Under the pieces are notes generated by a model. That model made no database searches. It saw only the letters and a list, made by a program, of their open reading frames with translations, and had not been told where the DNA came from. This document shows positions 15,518 to 25,200 of a stretch of 64,000 nt of DNA, in pieces (positions within the stretch are counted from its first letter, which is position 1; every line of letters begins with the position of its first letter). The translations under genes were made by a program, and so were the position numbers. Source of the stretch: Planctomycetaceae bacterium (GTDB taxonomy: Bacteria; Planctomycetota; Planctomycetia; Planctomycetales; Planctomycetaceae); NCBI GenBank assembly GCA_002726205.1, contig PBSL01000009.1:1-64000 (forward strand). The letters are read 5' to 3'.

Positions 15518-17377
15518 ATGGCCAACGCAGCCGACTCTCAGCCGAAGACCACCACCTCGGCAACCGATCTGCTGAGGGACAAGGAGCCTGAGCGGAAGGG
15601 GGGCTGGCGGGAGACGATCGAGTCGTTCGCGATCGCATTCATCCTGGCGTTCGTGTTCAAGACCTTTGAGGCCGAGGCGTTTGTGATTCCGACCGGGTCG
15701 ATGGCACCGACCCTCTACGGGCGGCACAAGGACGTTGACTGCGAGAAGTGCGGCCACGGATTCTCGATTGGAGCCAGTGACGAACTCGAAGAGGACTGGC
15801 TGCAACCGGTCTACCGGATCGACTCGGCATACTGTCCCAATTGCCGGTTCGAAAACGACGTCCGCGAGCTGCCAGTCTTCAAGGGTGACCGAATCCTGGT
15901 CAACAAATTCCCTTACGAGTTTGGTGAGCCCAGCCGCTGGGACGTGGCGGTGTTCAAGTATCCCGAGGAACCCAATACGAATTACATCAAGCGGCTGGTC
16001 GGCCTGCCCGAGGAGACCCTGGTGATCCACCGCGGGAACCTCTACCGGGAACTCCCCGACGGCAGCCGCGAGATTCTCAGGAAGGATGACCCGGACAAAC
16101 AGAACGTGTTGCAGATCATGGTTCACGACAACGACCACCTGGAGACCGAGTTGCACCAGCGAGGTTGGCCACGCCGCTGGGCCGCGGTCCGTCGTGACTT
16201 TGATGACCCGAGGGCGGTGGCTGGTTGGGTCGAGACTTCTGACGGCTGGGCAGAGACTGACAGCGGTCGCGCATTCACGCTGCCGGTCGGCGAAACGCCG
16301 GCCTGGTTGCGGTATCGACATTTCGTGCCGCGACCGGAGACCTGGGTTGCGACCGAGCCGCTGGGCACCTCCCGGCCTCGCCTGATCACCGATTTCTGCG
16401 GGTACAATGCCTACGAGGGTGGTCGCAGCAGCGGCGGTCGAGACCAGGACTTTTACTGGGTCGGTGACCTGACGATGAACTGCCGGGTGACGATCGGCGA
16501 GGTCGGCGACCAGGCACGACTGGTGCTGGAACTGATCGAGGGCCGTCGCCGCTTTCGCGTGATCCTGGACCCGGCCGGAACCGTCCAGGTGACATCGAAA
16601 ATCGATTTGAACCGGGGTGCGGACGAGGAGGAACTGCTGGGCCAGGCCCGGATTCCTCGATTGGAGACGGGCTCGCACCAGTTCCGGTTTGCCAATGTCG
16701 ATGATCGGCTCTGCCTGTGGATCGATGACGACCTGGTCGAGCTGGGATCAGCCACGAGCTACCGCTGCGATCCGACCGAGTTCCCCGGTCCCGGAATTGG
16801 CGACCTCTCGCCGGCCGGAATTGCCGCCAAGGGTATCGAGTTGACCGTCGATCGCCTGCGGATTTACCGCGACATTTACTACCGGAGCGAGAAAGCCAGG
16901 GAGCCGAGCATGGCGGCCGATCCCGATTACAGCAAGGAGAGTACGAATCAGCTGGAGTTGTTGGCGAGTGTCGACGATCCGAGAGCGTGGGAGGAAGTGT
17001 ATTCTCAGACAGCCCACGAGGTCGTTTTCGAGCTCGGTCCCGACGAGTTCCTGATGCTCGGTGACAATTCTCCCAGGAGCAAGGACGGGCGACTGTGGGG
17101 GAATAGCCGCGGGGCCAAACATCGTCACGCGGTACCGCGATCGGCCCTGGTCGGCAAGGCCTTCTACATCTACTGGCCGCACGGGGTACCGTTCCTGAAC
17201 AACGGCCGCGGATTTCCCGACGACGGGGACTCGATCCTGGGAAAGATCCCGGTCATGAACCGATGGTTCTTTCATGTCGAGCCGTCGGTCGAGACCGGCC
17301 GTACGAAATTGACAGACTATCCGAATGTTCGCATCCCATTTTATCCCCAGTTCAGTCGAATGAGACGGATCCGTTAG
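15518..17377 (+). CDS. lepB: Signal peptidase I, extra-large form (second copy)
   Basis: Second S26 signal peptidase, 619 residues. A cytosolic N-terminus of about 30 residues precedes one membrane helix (about 36-50). Then come the catalytic box IPTGSMAP (Ser61), a four-cysteine zinc finger (CEKCG and CPNC, about 75-110) and the lysine box NYIKRLVGLPEE (Lys158). The C-terminal box is MLGDNSPRSKDGR (about 512-524). The region between (about 200-450) is a beta-rich, Trp- and Asp-containing domain resembling LamG-like or 3-keto-disaccharide-hydrolase-type jelly rolls; that resemblance is an impression only. Both active-site residues are present, so it should be active. Paralogy with the preceding gene suggests divided substrate sets. 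Confidence 0.9.
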   Translation: MANAADSQPKTTTSATDLLRDKEPERKGGWRETIESFAIAFILAFVFKTFEAEAFVIPTGSMAPTLYGRHKDVDCEKCGHGFSIGASDELEEDWLQPVYRIDSAYCPNCRFENDVRELPVFKGDRILVNKFPYEFGEPSRWDVAVFKYPEEPNTNYIKRLVGLPEETLVIHRGNLYRELPDGSREILRKDDPDKQNVLQIMVHDNDHLETELHQRGWPRRWAAVRRDFDDPRAVAGWVETSDGWAETDSGRAFTLPVGETPAWLRYRHFVPRPETWVATEPLGTSRPRLITDFCGYNAYEGGRSSGGRDQDFYWVGDLTMNCRVTIGEVGDQARLVLELIEGRRRFRVILDPAGTVQVTSKIDLNRGADEEELLGQARIPRLETGSHQFRFANVDDRLCLWIDDDLVELGSATSYRCDPTEFPGPGIGDLSPAGIAAKGIELTVDRLRIYRDIYYRSEKAREPSMAADPDYSKESTNQLELLASVDDPRAWEEVYSQTAHEVVFELGPDEFLMLGDNSPRSKDGRLWGNSRGAKHRHAVPRSALVGKAFYIYWPHGVPFLNNGRGFPDDGDSILGKIPVMNRWFFHVEPSVETGRTKLTDYPNVRIPFYPQFSRMRRIR

Positions 17378-17416
17378 CTGCTGACTGGCGACCACGGGTC
17401 AGGGAGGACCCTCGCG

Positions 17417-18154
17417 ATGCCCCTGCTGGAATGTCGAGGACTGGTCAAGGACTACCCGGGCAAGCGGGCCGTCGATGGTGTGGATTTCTCCGTCGAGCGA
17501 GGGGAAATCGTCGGGCTGCTGGGCCCCAACGGGGCCGGGAAGACCACGTCGTTTCGTATGACGTGCGGCCTGGTGACGCCCACCGAGGGTCGCGTGATTC
17601 TGGATGGTACCGATGTGACCGACTGGCCCCTGTACCGCCGCGCGCGGCAGGGCCTGGGTTACCTGCCCCAGGACGACAGCGTCTTCGGGAAACTGACCGT
17701 TGCCCAGAATCTGCAGGTCGTCCTGGAATTTCTCGGCGTCAAGCGGGCCGAGCGTCACAGGCGGATGGGTGAACTGCTCGAGCAATTCTCGTTGGCCGAC
17801 CGCACCGATCAGGTCGCTTCGACACTTTCCGGGGGCGAACGTCGTCGGCTCGAGATTGCTCGTTGCCTGGCCAGTCAACCGCAACTGATCCTGCTGGATG
17901 AACCGTTTGCCGGTGTCGATCCGGTGACGATCAGCAGCATCCAGGAGATCATACACCGCCTCTGCGAGCAGGGAATTTCGATCCTGCTGACAGATCATCG
18001 TGAGCGCGAGACGCTGACCGTGACCGATCGGGCCTACGTGGTCTACCAGGGCAAGGTGCTTGTCAGCGGGTCACCCGCGGAAGTGCTGGCCGACGAACAG
18101 GCCCAGCGGATCTACTTCGGATCACAGGACGCGCTGCCGACCAGGGCTGCCTGA
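17417..18154 (+). CDS. lptB: LPS-export-type ABC transporter ATPase (LptB)
   Basis: A 245-residue ATPase with Walker A GPNGAGKTT, LPQDDSVFGKLTVAQNL in the Q-loop area, signature LSGGERRRLEIARCLA, Walker B LILLDEPFAGVDP and the H-loop within LLTDHRERETL. The YLPQDDSVFGKLTV and DEPFAGVDPVTI motifs are typical of LptB, which powers extraction of lipopolysaccharide from the inner membrane with LptFG. It implies an outer membrane of gram-negative type. lptF/lptG are not nearby. The gene starts 39 bases after the signal peptidase stop and ends four bases before a convergent small membrane-protein gene. Confidence 0.9.
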   Translation: MPLLECRGLVKDYPGKRAVDGVDFSVERGEIVGLLGPNGAGKTTSFRMTCGLVTPTEGRVILDGTDVTDWPLYRRARQGLGYLPQDDSVFGKLTVAQNLQVVLEFLGVKRAERHRRMGELLEQFSLADRTDQVASTLSGGERRRLEIARCLASQPQLILLDEPFAGVDPVTISSIQEIIHRLCEQGISILLTDHRERETLTVTDRAYVVYQGKVLVSGSPAEVLADEQAQRIYFGSQDALPTRAA

Positions 18155-18158
18155 CGCA

Positions 18159-18341
18159 TCAGAGCCGGAAGGAAAGCGTGTTGAGCACGACGAAGAGGAT
18201 TCCCAGGAAGATCATGATCGTCAGGAAAATCCGTCTGGCACGCGAGAAAATCCGCGATGTCAGCTCGTAACGGCTGGCGCTGTAGACCAGGCTGATCACG
18301 ACGACCAGGGGCAGGATGTACCAGGTGTTGTGAGCGTCCAC
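18159..18341 (-). CDS. Small membrane protein, two predicted helices
   Basis: A 60-residue protein with hydrophobic segments at about 7-20 and 40-57 separated by a basic loop (SRIFSRARR). Family not recognised. It lies 23 bases downstream of the larger membrane-protein gene on the same strand, so they are likely co-transcribed. It is real rather than a shadow because the opposite strand has no gene here and the hydrophobic/basic pattern is regular. Confidence 0.6.
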   Translation of the reverse strand: MDAHNTWYILPLVVVISLVYSASRYELTSRIFSRARRIFLTIMIFLGILFVVLNTLSFRL

Positions 18342-18364
18342 GATGTGAGTCTCCCGGATCGACG

Positions 18365-19252
18365 TCAGTCGGCCGCGGCTTGTTCGGAATCGTCTTCCTC
18401 GTCACCGTACCCGTAGGCCGGGCCCTCCAACGCGTCCCAGATTGCCAGCAGGTTCAGCAGGCCGGCAATCCAGGTGAAGACCTGGGCGAGTTCGAAACGT
18501 CGTCCGAGTCGTCCGTGGAGTTCCTGCAGGGCTTCTTCTTCAAGCGGGACCTGGAACCAGTTCCAGAAGTCTCTGGGGACGGTCCCTTCGACGATGCCTT
18601 CGCGATCGCCATTCTGGACGTCGCACCGCACGTATCGTGCTGTGCTCGAGAACAGGCGAACGGAAGTTTCCTTGTCACGCCGGAGGATCGACGGTGTGAT
18701 TTCATCGTGGACAAACACCCTTCGCGTGGCCATCGGTTCGCGAATCAGTGTCAGCGACACGGCCTGGCCATCGTCGAGAGTTCCCTCGAGAGTGCCGGTA
18801 ACGGCAGCGGCTTCACGCTGCCAGTGAATGGTCCCGGTGATCTCGTGGATCTTCGAAGTCGGTCGTGTGTCGGGATCGACGGGGTGAATCGTGAGCTGGT
18901 CCGGGTCCGGATCGTAACGGAGTCGCCCGCTGAAGGGGGCGTCCAGCGTTTCATCGATGGCCCTGCCCTGCTCGAGGTAGCGGCCGGCCTGCCAGCGGGC
19001 CGGCAGGGCCGGCAGGCCGACAAGAACCTGCGAGAGGTATCCGAACGAGCGGTGGCCCCCGGGTTCCCATCGCCAGTAGACGACTTTCCATTCCCCCAGG
19101 ACCATGCCGCCGACAAACAGGCCGATAATGCCGACCGAGTAGATCGCGGCCTTGACGAGCCGGCCCTGGTAGAGGTGTCCGGCACCGGGGATCAGGAAGG
19201 CAAGCACGGCCGCCAGCCAACGATTCTTCAGGTCGACCTGTGGCGACGTCAT
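18365..19252 (-). CDS. Membrane protein, planctomycete DUF6677-like
   Basis: A 295-residue protein. Two N-terminal membrane segments (about 12-30 and 37-55) contain NRWLAAVLAFLIPGAGHLYQ, a motif shared with small TM2-like proteins and with a planctomycete family I recall as DUF6677. A long extracytoplasmic beta-rich region follows (about 75-245), then a C-terminal helix near FTWIAGLLNLLAIW and an acidic tail. The ATG at 19252 was chosen over an in-frame upstream start because it places the membrane segment near the N-terminus. Function unknown. Confidence 0.65.
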   Translation of the reverse strand: MTSPQVDLKNRWLAAVLAFLIPGAGHLYQGRLVKAAIYSVGIIGLFVGGMVLGEWKVVYWRWEPGGHRSFGYLSQVLVGLPALPARWQAGRYLEQGRAIDETLDAPFSGRLRYDPDPDQLTIHPVDPDTRPTSKIHEITGTIHWQREAAAVTGTLEGTLDDGQAVSLTLIREPMATRRVFVHDEITPSILRRDKETSVRLFSSTARYVRCDVQNGDREGIVEGTVPRDFWNWFQVPLEEEALQELHGRLGRRFELAQVFTWIAGLLNLLAIWDALEGPAYGYGDEEDDSEQAAAD

Positions 19253-19372
19253 CGAGGCGAACGGTTCCGGTGGGAAAGTGAAAGACCGGGTGACGAAACC
19301 CGGCAGCAAACGTCGGCGATCATTGTAGGTCGGTCCCGAAACGTCAACCAGCCCAACCACCGGCAGGGTGGA

Positions 19373-21214
19373 TCATCCGCCCCTCGCCGCTGCCAGGGGC
19401 CAGGCCCAGGGAACCACGACGACGGTGACGGCCCAGACGATCACACTGAGCAGGCCGCCAAATCGCAGGTAGTCGCCGAACCGGTAACCGCCGGGTCCAT
19501 AGACCATCAGGTTCGTCTGGAATCCGATCGGGGTGGCCAGGCTGGCAGCGGAGGTGACGGCGACCGCGATGACGAACGGGAACGCGCTGGCACTCACCGA
19601 ATCAGCAGCGGCAACCGCGATCGGAAACATCAGCACCGCGGCCGCCTTGGCGGTGATGATGTTGGTCAAGACCAGCGACAGCGCGGCCACCAGGGCCAGC
19701 ATTGCCCGGGGATGATTGACGATCGAATCGTCGATGAGTCCGTAGGCCGTTTCGGCGGCCCCGAACAGCAGGCTGGCCACCCGCTCGGCGGCATGGCTGT
19801 CGTGCATCGCCTGGCCGATTCCCAGTCCAGCGCCGATCGCCAGCACCACGCTCCAGTTGATCGATTGCCGGGCTTCGCTTCCGCTGAGGCAGCCGCTGGC
19901 GAGCATGGCGAACGAGGCGACCAGGGCGGCCAACAGCATGCTGACCCACTCCATCGCCACCGTCAAAACCATCGCCAACAGGATACCCCGGGCCACCCAG
20001 GTCCGGTGATGACGTGGTGGCGAGAAGTCATCGATGGCGCTGACCAGGTAGAAGTCGCGCCGGTTTCTCTGCTGCCGGAGAAATCTCGGGTGAGCCTCGA
20101 GCAACAGCGTGTCGCCGGGTCGCAGACGGATGTCTCCAATCTTGCTGTTGATCCGTTTTCCGTGACGGGCCACGGCGATCACCGCGGCCGCGTAGTGACT
20201 GCGGAATCGACCGTCTCGAATCGTCCGGTGGATCATCGGACAACTGGCGGAGACGACCGCTTCGACCAGGCAGCGCTCGGTTCGTGGACCGTCGAGCTGG
20301 AAAACCTGGTCGGTTGCCGGTTCCAGTCCGGAGATCTTCTGCAGGTCCACCACGCTTTCGACGATGCCGACAAAGACCAGCCGATCCTCGGCCTCGAGAA
20401 GCTGGTCGGATGCCACCGCCGGCAGCACGCGGTCGCCACGAGAGATTTCCATCAGGTACATGCCCGGCAGGTTTCTCAGCCCGGCCGCCTCGATCGATCG
20501 CCCCACCAGGGGACTGCCGGCTGCAACGAGCATCTCGATGGTGTATTCCCGGGGGTCGTCGGCGGAGGCAATCGCCGGGCGGCGATCGGGCAGCCACCAA
20601 CGCGAAAACACCAGGATGTAGACCATCCCCACCACCGCAACCGGGATGCCGACCCAGGCGATGTCGAACATTCCCAGTCCGTACCCCTTGCCGCCAAGAT
20701 CCAGGCGGTGGGAGTCGATCATCAGTCCGTTGATCACCAGCGTGGTGCTGGTGCCGACGAGCGTGCAAAGTCCGCCGAGGATCGCCGAGTAGCTCAGCGG
20801 CAACAACAACCGTGAAATCGCCAGGCCGTGCTTGTGGGCCCAGTCCCTGACGACCGGCAGGGCCATCGCAACCACCGGTGTGTTGTTCAGGAAGGCGCTG
20901 GCCAGTGACACCGGGAGCATCATCCGGGCCTGGGCGAGTGGCAGGTTGCGGGACTGACCGAGCAGCGCCTGTCCTGTGCTCCCAAGTCCTCCGGTCTGTC
21001 GAAAACCCTCGACCACGACAAACAACGCCGCAATCGTCACCAGTCCCTCGTTGGCAAAACCCAGCAGTGCGTTCTTTGTTTCGGCAAAGGCACCACCGGC
21101 CATCAGCAGGACAAGTCCTCCCAGCAGGATCAGGTCCGGGGAGGTTCTCAGCCTCGCCAGGGCGACAATCACCAGGGCCACGATCAGCAGTGTCCAGCTG
21201 GCCGGGTCAATCAT
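19373..21214 (-). CDS. SLC13/DASS-type permease with TrkA-C (RCK_C) domains
   Basis: Inner-membrane transporter of 613 residues. Hydrophobic segments at the N-terminus (about 1-190) and C-terminus (about 400-613) flank a soluble middle part (about 205-390) made of two RCK_C-like domains. The second of these includes IRDGRFRSHYAAAVIAVARHG and DIRLRPGDTLLLEAHP. Membrane motifs such as SAFLNNTPVVAM and LVGTSTTLVINGLM are typical of SLC13/CitT-like permeases, where Asn-Thr-Pro and Ser-Thr loops form the substrate/sodium site. Substrates of this family include sulfate, di-/tricarboxylates and silicate-like anions. It overlaps the bisphosphate nucleotidase gene by eight bases (or 17 if the ATG at 21223 is used). 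That neighbour makes sulfate an attractive guess. Confidence 0.88.
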   Translation of the reverse strand: MIDPASWTLLIVALVIVALARLRTSPDLILLGGLVLLMAGGAFAETKNALLGFANEGLVTIAALFVVVEGFRQTGGLGSTGQALLGQSRNLPLAQARMMLPVSLASAFLNNTPVVAMALPVVRDWAHKHGLAISRLLLPLSYSAILGGLCTLVGTSTTLVINGLMIDSHRLDLGGKGYGLGMFDIAWVGIPVAVVGMVYILVFSRWWLPDRRPAIASADDPREYTIEMLVAAGSPLVGRSIEAAGLRNLPGMYLMEISRGDRVLPAVASDQLLEAEDRLVFVGIVESVVDLQKISGLEPATDQVFQLDGPRTERCLVEAVVSASCPMIHRTIRDGRFRSHYAAAVIAVARHGKRINSKIGDIRLRPGDTLLLEAHPRFLRQQRNRRDFYLVSAIDDFSPPRHHRTWVARGILLAMVLTVAMEWVSMLLAALVASFAMLASGCLSGSEARQSINWSVVLAIGAGLGIGQAMHDSHAAERVASLLFGAAETAYGLIDDSIVNHPRAMLALVAALSLVLTNIITAKAAAVLMFPIAVAAADSVSASAFPFVIAVAVTSAASLATPIGFQTNLMVYGPGGYRFGDYLRFGGLLSVIVWAVTVVVVPWAWPLAAARGG

Positions 21215-22202
21215 GATTACCATCACCGTGCTGGTCAGACGGGGTCGACGCGAGCACGGCGTCCAGCACCCGTTCATGCAGTGGACCGTTGGTGACGACC
21301 ACGCCCCGGTTGGCCGACAGCGTACGGCCGAGCGAGAAATCCAACGGGCGGCCGTGGGTGTCGCTGACCTGCCCCCCGGCCTCACTGACGACCAACGCAC
21401 CGGCCGCGTGATCCCAGATCTTCTCCCGGTACGTGTCGTTGACGGGAAGCCGCAGGTAGATCTCCGCTGCGCCATCGGCGACCGTGGCGTACTTGGCCTG
21501 GCTGTCGAGTCGGACGGGCTGGCCGCCGAGTCCCAGGTCTTCGGCGATCCGCGCCGAGCGATCGTGGGCGCTGTGGGCGGATTCGACCGATTCGCACAAT
21601 CGCGCCAGCCGCATGTCCTGGCAGTCGCTGACCTGAACCGGGCGCGAGTCGTTGGGATTGCCGACCGGGGCAACCCGGGCACCCTGGTCCTTCACAGCCC
21701 AGTAAACCAGTCCTCCGGCGGCAGGATCGCCCAGCTGCGGACAGCCGAGCGCGGCGACTTCAACCCGGCCGTCGATGATCAGGGCCAGGGCGACGGCGTA
21801 GTGTCCCTTCCTGAGAAAACCCTTCGTGCCGTCGATCGGATCGAGTGTCCAGAACCGTTGACATGGTTGAGAGCTGCCTCGATCGATCCAGTCACAGATC
21901 GTCTTTCCCTCGGCCTCGACGCCCACCGAAGCCAGTTCACGGCCGACGCGTGCGAGAAAAGTGGACTGCTCCGGTCGCCGCAGTGCCCCGGCCTCTTCCT
22001 CGGCAACAACCGGATCCGACGGCCGGCTGGCGGCCAGCGATCGGCAGACCAGCGCCTGGCTGCCGTAGTCGGCAACCGTCACGGGACTGCGGTCGTCTTT
22101 TTCCAGTACCGCGTCATCAATCGAGCCCTGCACCGATCGGCACAGGGCCATCGCAGGCCGGATTGCCGCCAAGGCGGCGGCGAGTTCAGGTTCATGCTGC
22201 AT
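21207..22202 (-). CDS. cysQ: 3'(2'),5'-bisphosphate nucleotidase (CysQ/HAL2-like)
   Basis: Inositol-monophosphatase-superfamily phosphatase of 331 residues, cytosolic, magnesium dependent and lithium sensitive in known members. The metal-binding motif WTLDPIDGTKGFLR is in the middle, the second motif WDHAAGALVVSEAGG in the C-terminal half, and an upstream EEE (about residue 68-70) supplies metal ligands. The GTKGF ending of the first motif is characteristic of PAP/PAPS phosphatases rather than inositol phosphatases. These enzymes recycle 3'-phosphoadenosine 5'-phosphate from sulfate activation or sulfotransfer. The overlap with a permease that could carry sulfate supports this role, by inference. 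Confidence 0.9.
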   Translation of the reverse strand: MQHEPELAAALAAIRPAMALCRSVQGSIDDAVLEKDDRSPVTVADYGSQALVCRSLAASRPSDPVVAEEEAGALRRPEQSTFLARVGRELASVGVEAEGKTICDWIDRGSSQPCQRFWTLDPIDGTKGFLRKGHYAVALALIIDGRVEVAALGCPQLGDPAAGGLVYWAVKDQGARVAPVGNPNDSRPVQVSDCQDMRLARLCESVESAHSAHDRSARIAEDLGLGGQPVRLDSQAKYATVADGAAEIYLRLPVNDTYREKIWDHAAGALVVSEAGGQVSDTHGRPLDFSLGRTLSANRGVVVTNGPLHERVLDAVLASTPSDQHGDGNHD

Positions 22203-22258
22203 GCCGCGCGGGAGTATAGCGAATCGGGTCGAATCGGGAAGGGAGCGGTCCCGGTTCC

Positions 22259-25200
22259 CTAGCGATCCAGGATCTTGATGGTGATCTCGTCGGAATTCGC
22301 TCTCAATTCCGGCGCGTACACCGCGGTCCCCCGTGTCGGCAGGGCGCTGAACCGACCGGGAGTCTCGGCACGCATTCGGTACGAGACGCTGTGACGACCC
22401 CGGTTGAGATGACGCAGAAAGAACGACACGCGATCGTCTCGCAGCTGACGATAGACCGAAGGAAAACCACCCGTGTAGCCGCTTTGCCGGTCAACCGGCT
22501 CGAAACCCGCCGCCTTGGGGTCCTCGAACACCAGGTACTCGTAGTCGTTCTTGCTCTCGATCTCCAACTCGATTTCGACCAGGTCACCGCTGGTGAGTTC
22601 AGCGAGGTGCTTGACCGGACGCCGGTCATATTTCTCGACGCGCTGCTTGAGTGACTGGCCCCGTGAGCCGGACACCTTGCTGGTGGCCCCCGGGCGAGGG
22701 ACCAGCCGGTAGTACTTTCGCTGAACCTTGATTTCCAGACCGGCCTTGGTGATGAAGTCCTCGGTCGTGAAGTTGGTCAGATAGGAATTGAAGTAGAGCG
22801 GACCGCGGCCCTTGCGGCGGAGTTCGATCCGGTGTCGCCCATTGGTGACCGCCTTGCCGGTCAGGACCAGGGCGTTGTCGAAACTGAAGAGATTCTCGGC
22901 AGTCACGCGGACCTGCTTGTGCTGTTTGCCATCGACCAGCACGCTGATCGACAGGTCGGGTGTGCCCTCGCCGCTGTTTTGCAGGAACTCGGCCATCGCC
23001 TCGATGCACAGTGCCGTGTCACGGGTGTTTTGCCAGTAGGTCGCGTGGCGACGGTTGTTGAGCAGGTACTTGACCAGCCTCGAGGCCCGGATGTCCCGGG
23101 GGTTGGTCAGGGCCAGCAGTTTCAGGTACACCGCGTTGGCCTCGATCTCGTTCCCGTACCACCGCCACCAGTGTCCCCCGTCGGGCAGGTGCAGGTAGGC
23201 GGTCTGGTTCTGGTCGTCCTGCTGCAGGAACTGGTCGATGTTCTTCATGACGATCGCCAGGCGTTGGGGGTCCTGCATCCGGTGCAGTGCCAGGCCCAGC
23301 AGTCCCTTGCCGTAGGTCGACAGTCCGATCCGGTCGCGGAACAGAAAGTCGCCCATCGGCCGGTCGACGCTGCCAGTGTCGACGAGGACACGAAAGACGA
23401 GGGCATCGATGTTGTCGGCGCGGGACTTGAAAGGTTTTGTCTTGGTGGCCGCGTTGGTCAGGCGCGTCCGCTGCTCTTGCTGGTAGCGCTTCAACCAGCC
23501 CACCGCCTTCTGATAAACATCAGGCACAATCGCCACGTCGTTGGCCCTGGCCAGTGTCAGGCCATGGACGATCGTCGCGGTGGTGTGAGGCCCGGAGCGT
23601 TCCCCGTAGCCGGAGAACCAGCCCCAGCCGCCGTCGGCCAGCTGCATCTCGGTCAACGCCTTGACACCCGCCTTGACCAGCCGTGTGACCTCGACCGGGT
23701 CGAAGACCGGGTTGGGATTGATCCGTCGCCAGCGCTGACCTGCCTCGCCGATTTCCTGCGGATTGAGGTTCGTTCGCTGCCGCCGGACCGCTTCCAGGTC
23801 GATCTTCAGCTTCCGCAGCAGGTTGTGAGTGATCACCGTTGGCAGGAAGCGATTGAGTGTTTTTTCGGTCGACTTGTTCTTTGAGTTGACCAGATACGGC
23901 AGGGCATCGACGAGTGCTCCGGCAAGCGTGGGCGAGTAGCGGATCTCGAGCCGGGTCTGGTCGGGTTGACGGTCGGCGGGGACCGTCAGATCGAACGTGG
24001 CGGATTCCTGGTCAGCTCGAACCACCCCGGAGAGGGACTCGGTTTTGAGCATTCCGTGAACGTGGACGGGGAACCGGAGTTCCATCGCGTCGGATTCGCT
24101 GTCGGTCAGAGCGGCCATTCGCACCACGGCCTCACCCGGCTTCAGCACCTTCACCCGCCAATCGACACGGGCCTCGCCGCCGGCGGGAACCATGACGCGT
24201 CGCTCGGTGACACCGCCGGCATCCAGCGTGCCCCCGTCGAGTTCCAGGCGGACAAGGGCCGATTTGGCTTCCTCGAGGTAATTGTGGACGTTGGCCGAGA
24301 GTACGACCTCATCGGTGGTGGTAAAGAATCGCGGTGCCTGCAACCGGACCAGCACGTTCTTGGTCGTCAGCACCTCGGCGGTTTCCTCGCCGACGTTGGT
24401 TCCGTGGCCCATGGCCCACGCCCGCAGTTTCCAGGTCGTGAGGTTCTCGGGCATTTCCAGTTTGACGCGGGCTTTGCCGTCCTTGTCGGTGGTCACCGCG
24501 GCGGCCCACAACGCCGTGTCGGCAAATTCGCGGCGGACGGTGGGCTGGACGAGGTTCGCCCCCGCTCCCCCCCCCGGTGCTGCGTCGGCGACCGCCTCCG
24601 GAGCGGCTCGCATTGCGGACTTGGCCACCGCCCTGCGGGCGCCACCCAACCGCCCTCCTCCGGCCATCATCGAGTTCTCCATGGCGACCTGGTTGCCGAA
24701 GACTCCCAGGGGTTGCATCCGCTTTTCGCTCTTCTGCAGCAGGATGCCAAAGTAACGGTCGAGGCTGCTTTGGGTCTGTGGGGTGTGCCGCCGCCGCCAT
24801 TTCCAGAAGAACTCGCGGATGCCGCTGACGTTGGATCCGCCGGAGATGTACTCGACGCTCTTGTCATACATGCTCAGCACCAGTGAAGCGGCCAACGGTT
24901 TGCCCTGGGCGTCGGTCAGCTTGAGATCGACGGATGCCGGTGCTCCGGGCCGGTACTCCTTGGCCGACGGCGTGACCTCGACGTTGACCACCCGGTCCTC
25001 CGGCGGGACGACGAGCTCGCGGACGACCGAGTGAACGCGACCGTCGGAAATCGTGACCACCTCGACGTGGAAGTTGGGCATGTCCTTGAGGCCGACGGGG
25101 ACTTCGATCACCGTGCTCTTGCCCTTCAGTGTCAGGACTTGTGGCCGGTGGTAGACACCATTTTCCGGGCGCAGGAACAGCAGGACGGTGCTGTCGCGGC

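Noticed and set aside
18380-20815. An 811-codon plus-strand open frame opposite the membrane-protein and permease genes
   Set aside because: No domain or signal; the minus strand here has clear membrane motifs. High GC makes long antisense frames common.
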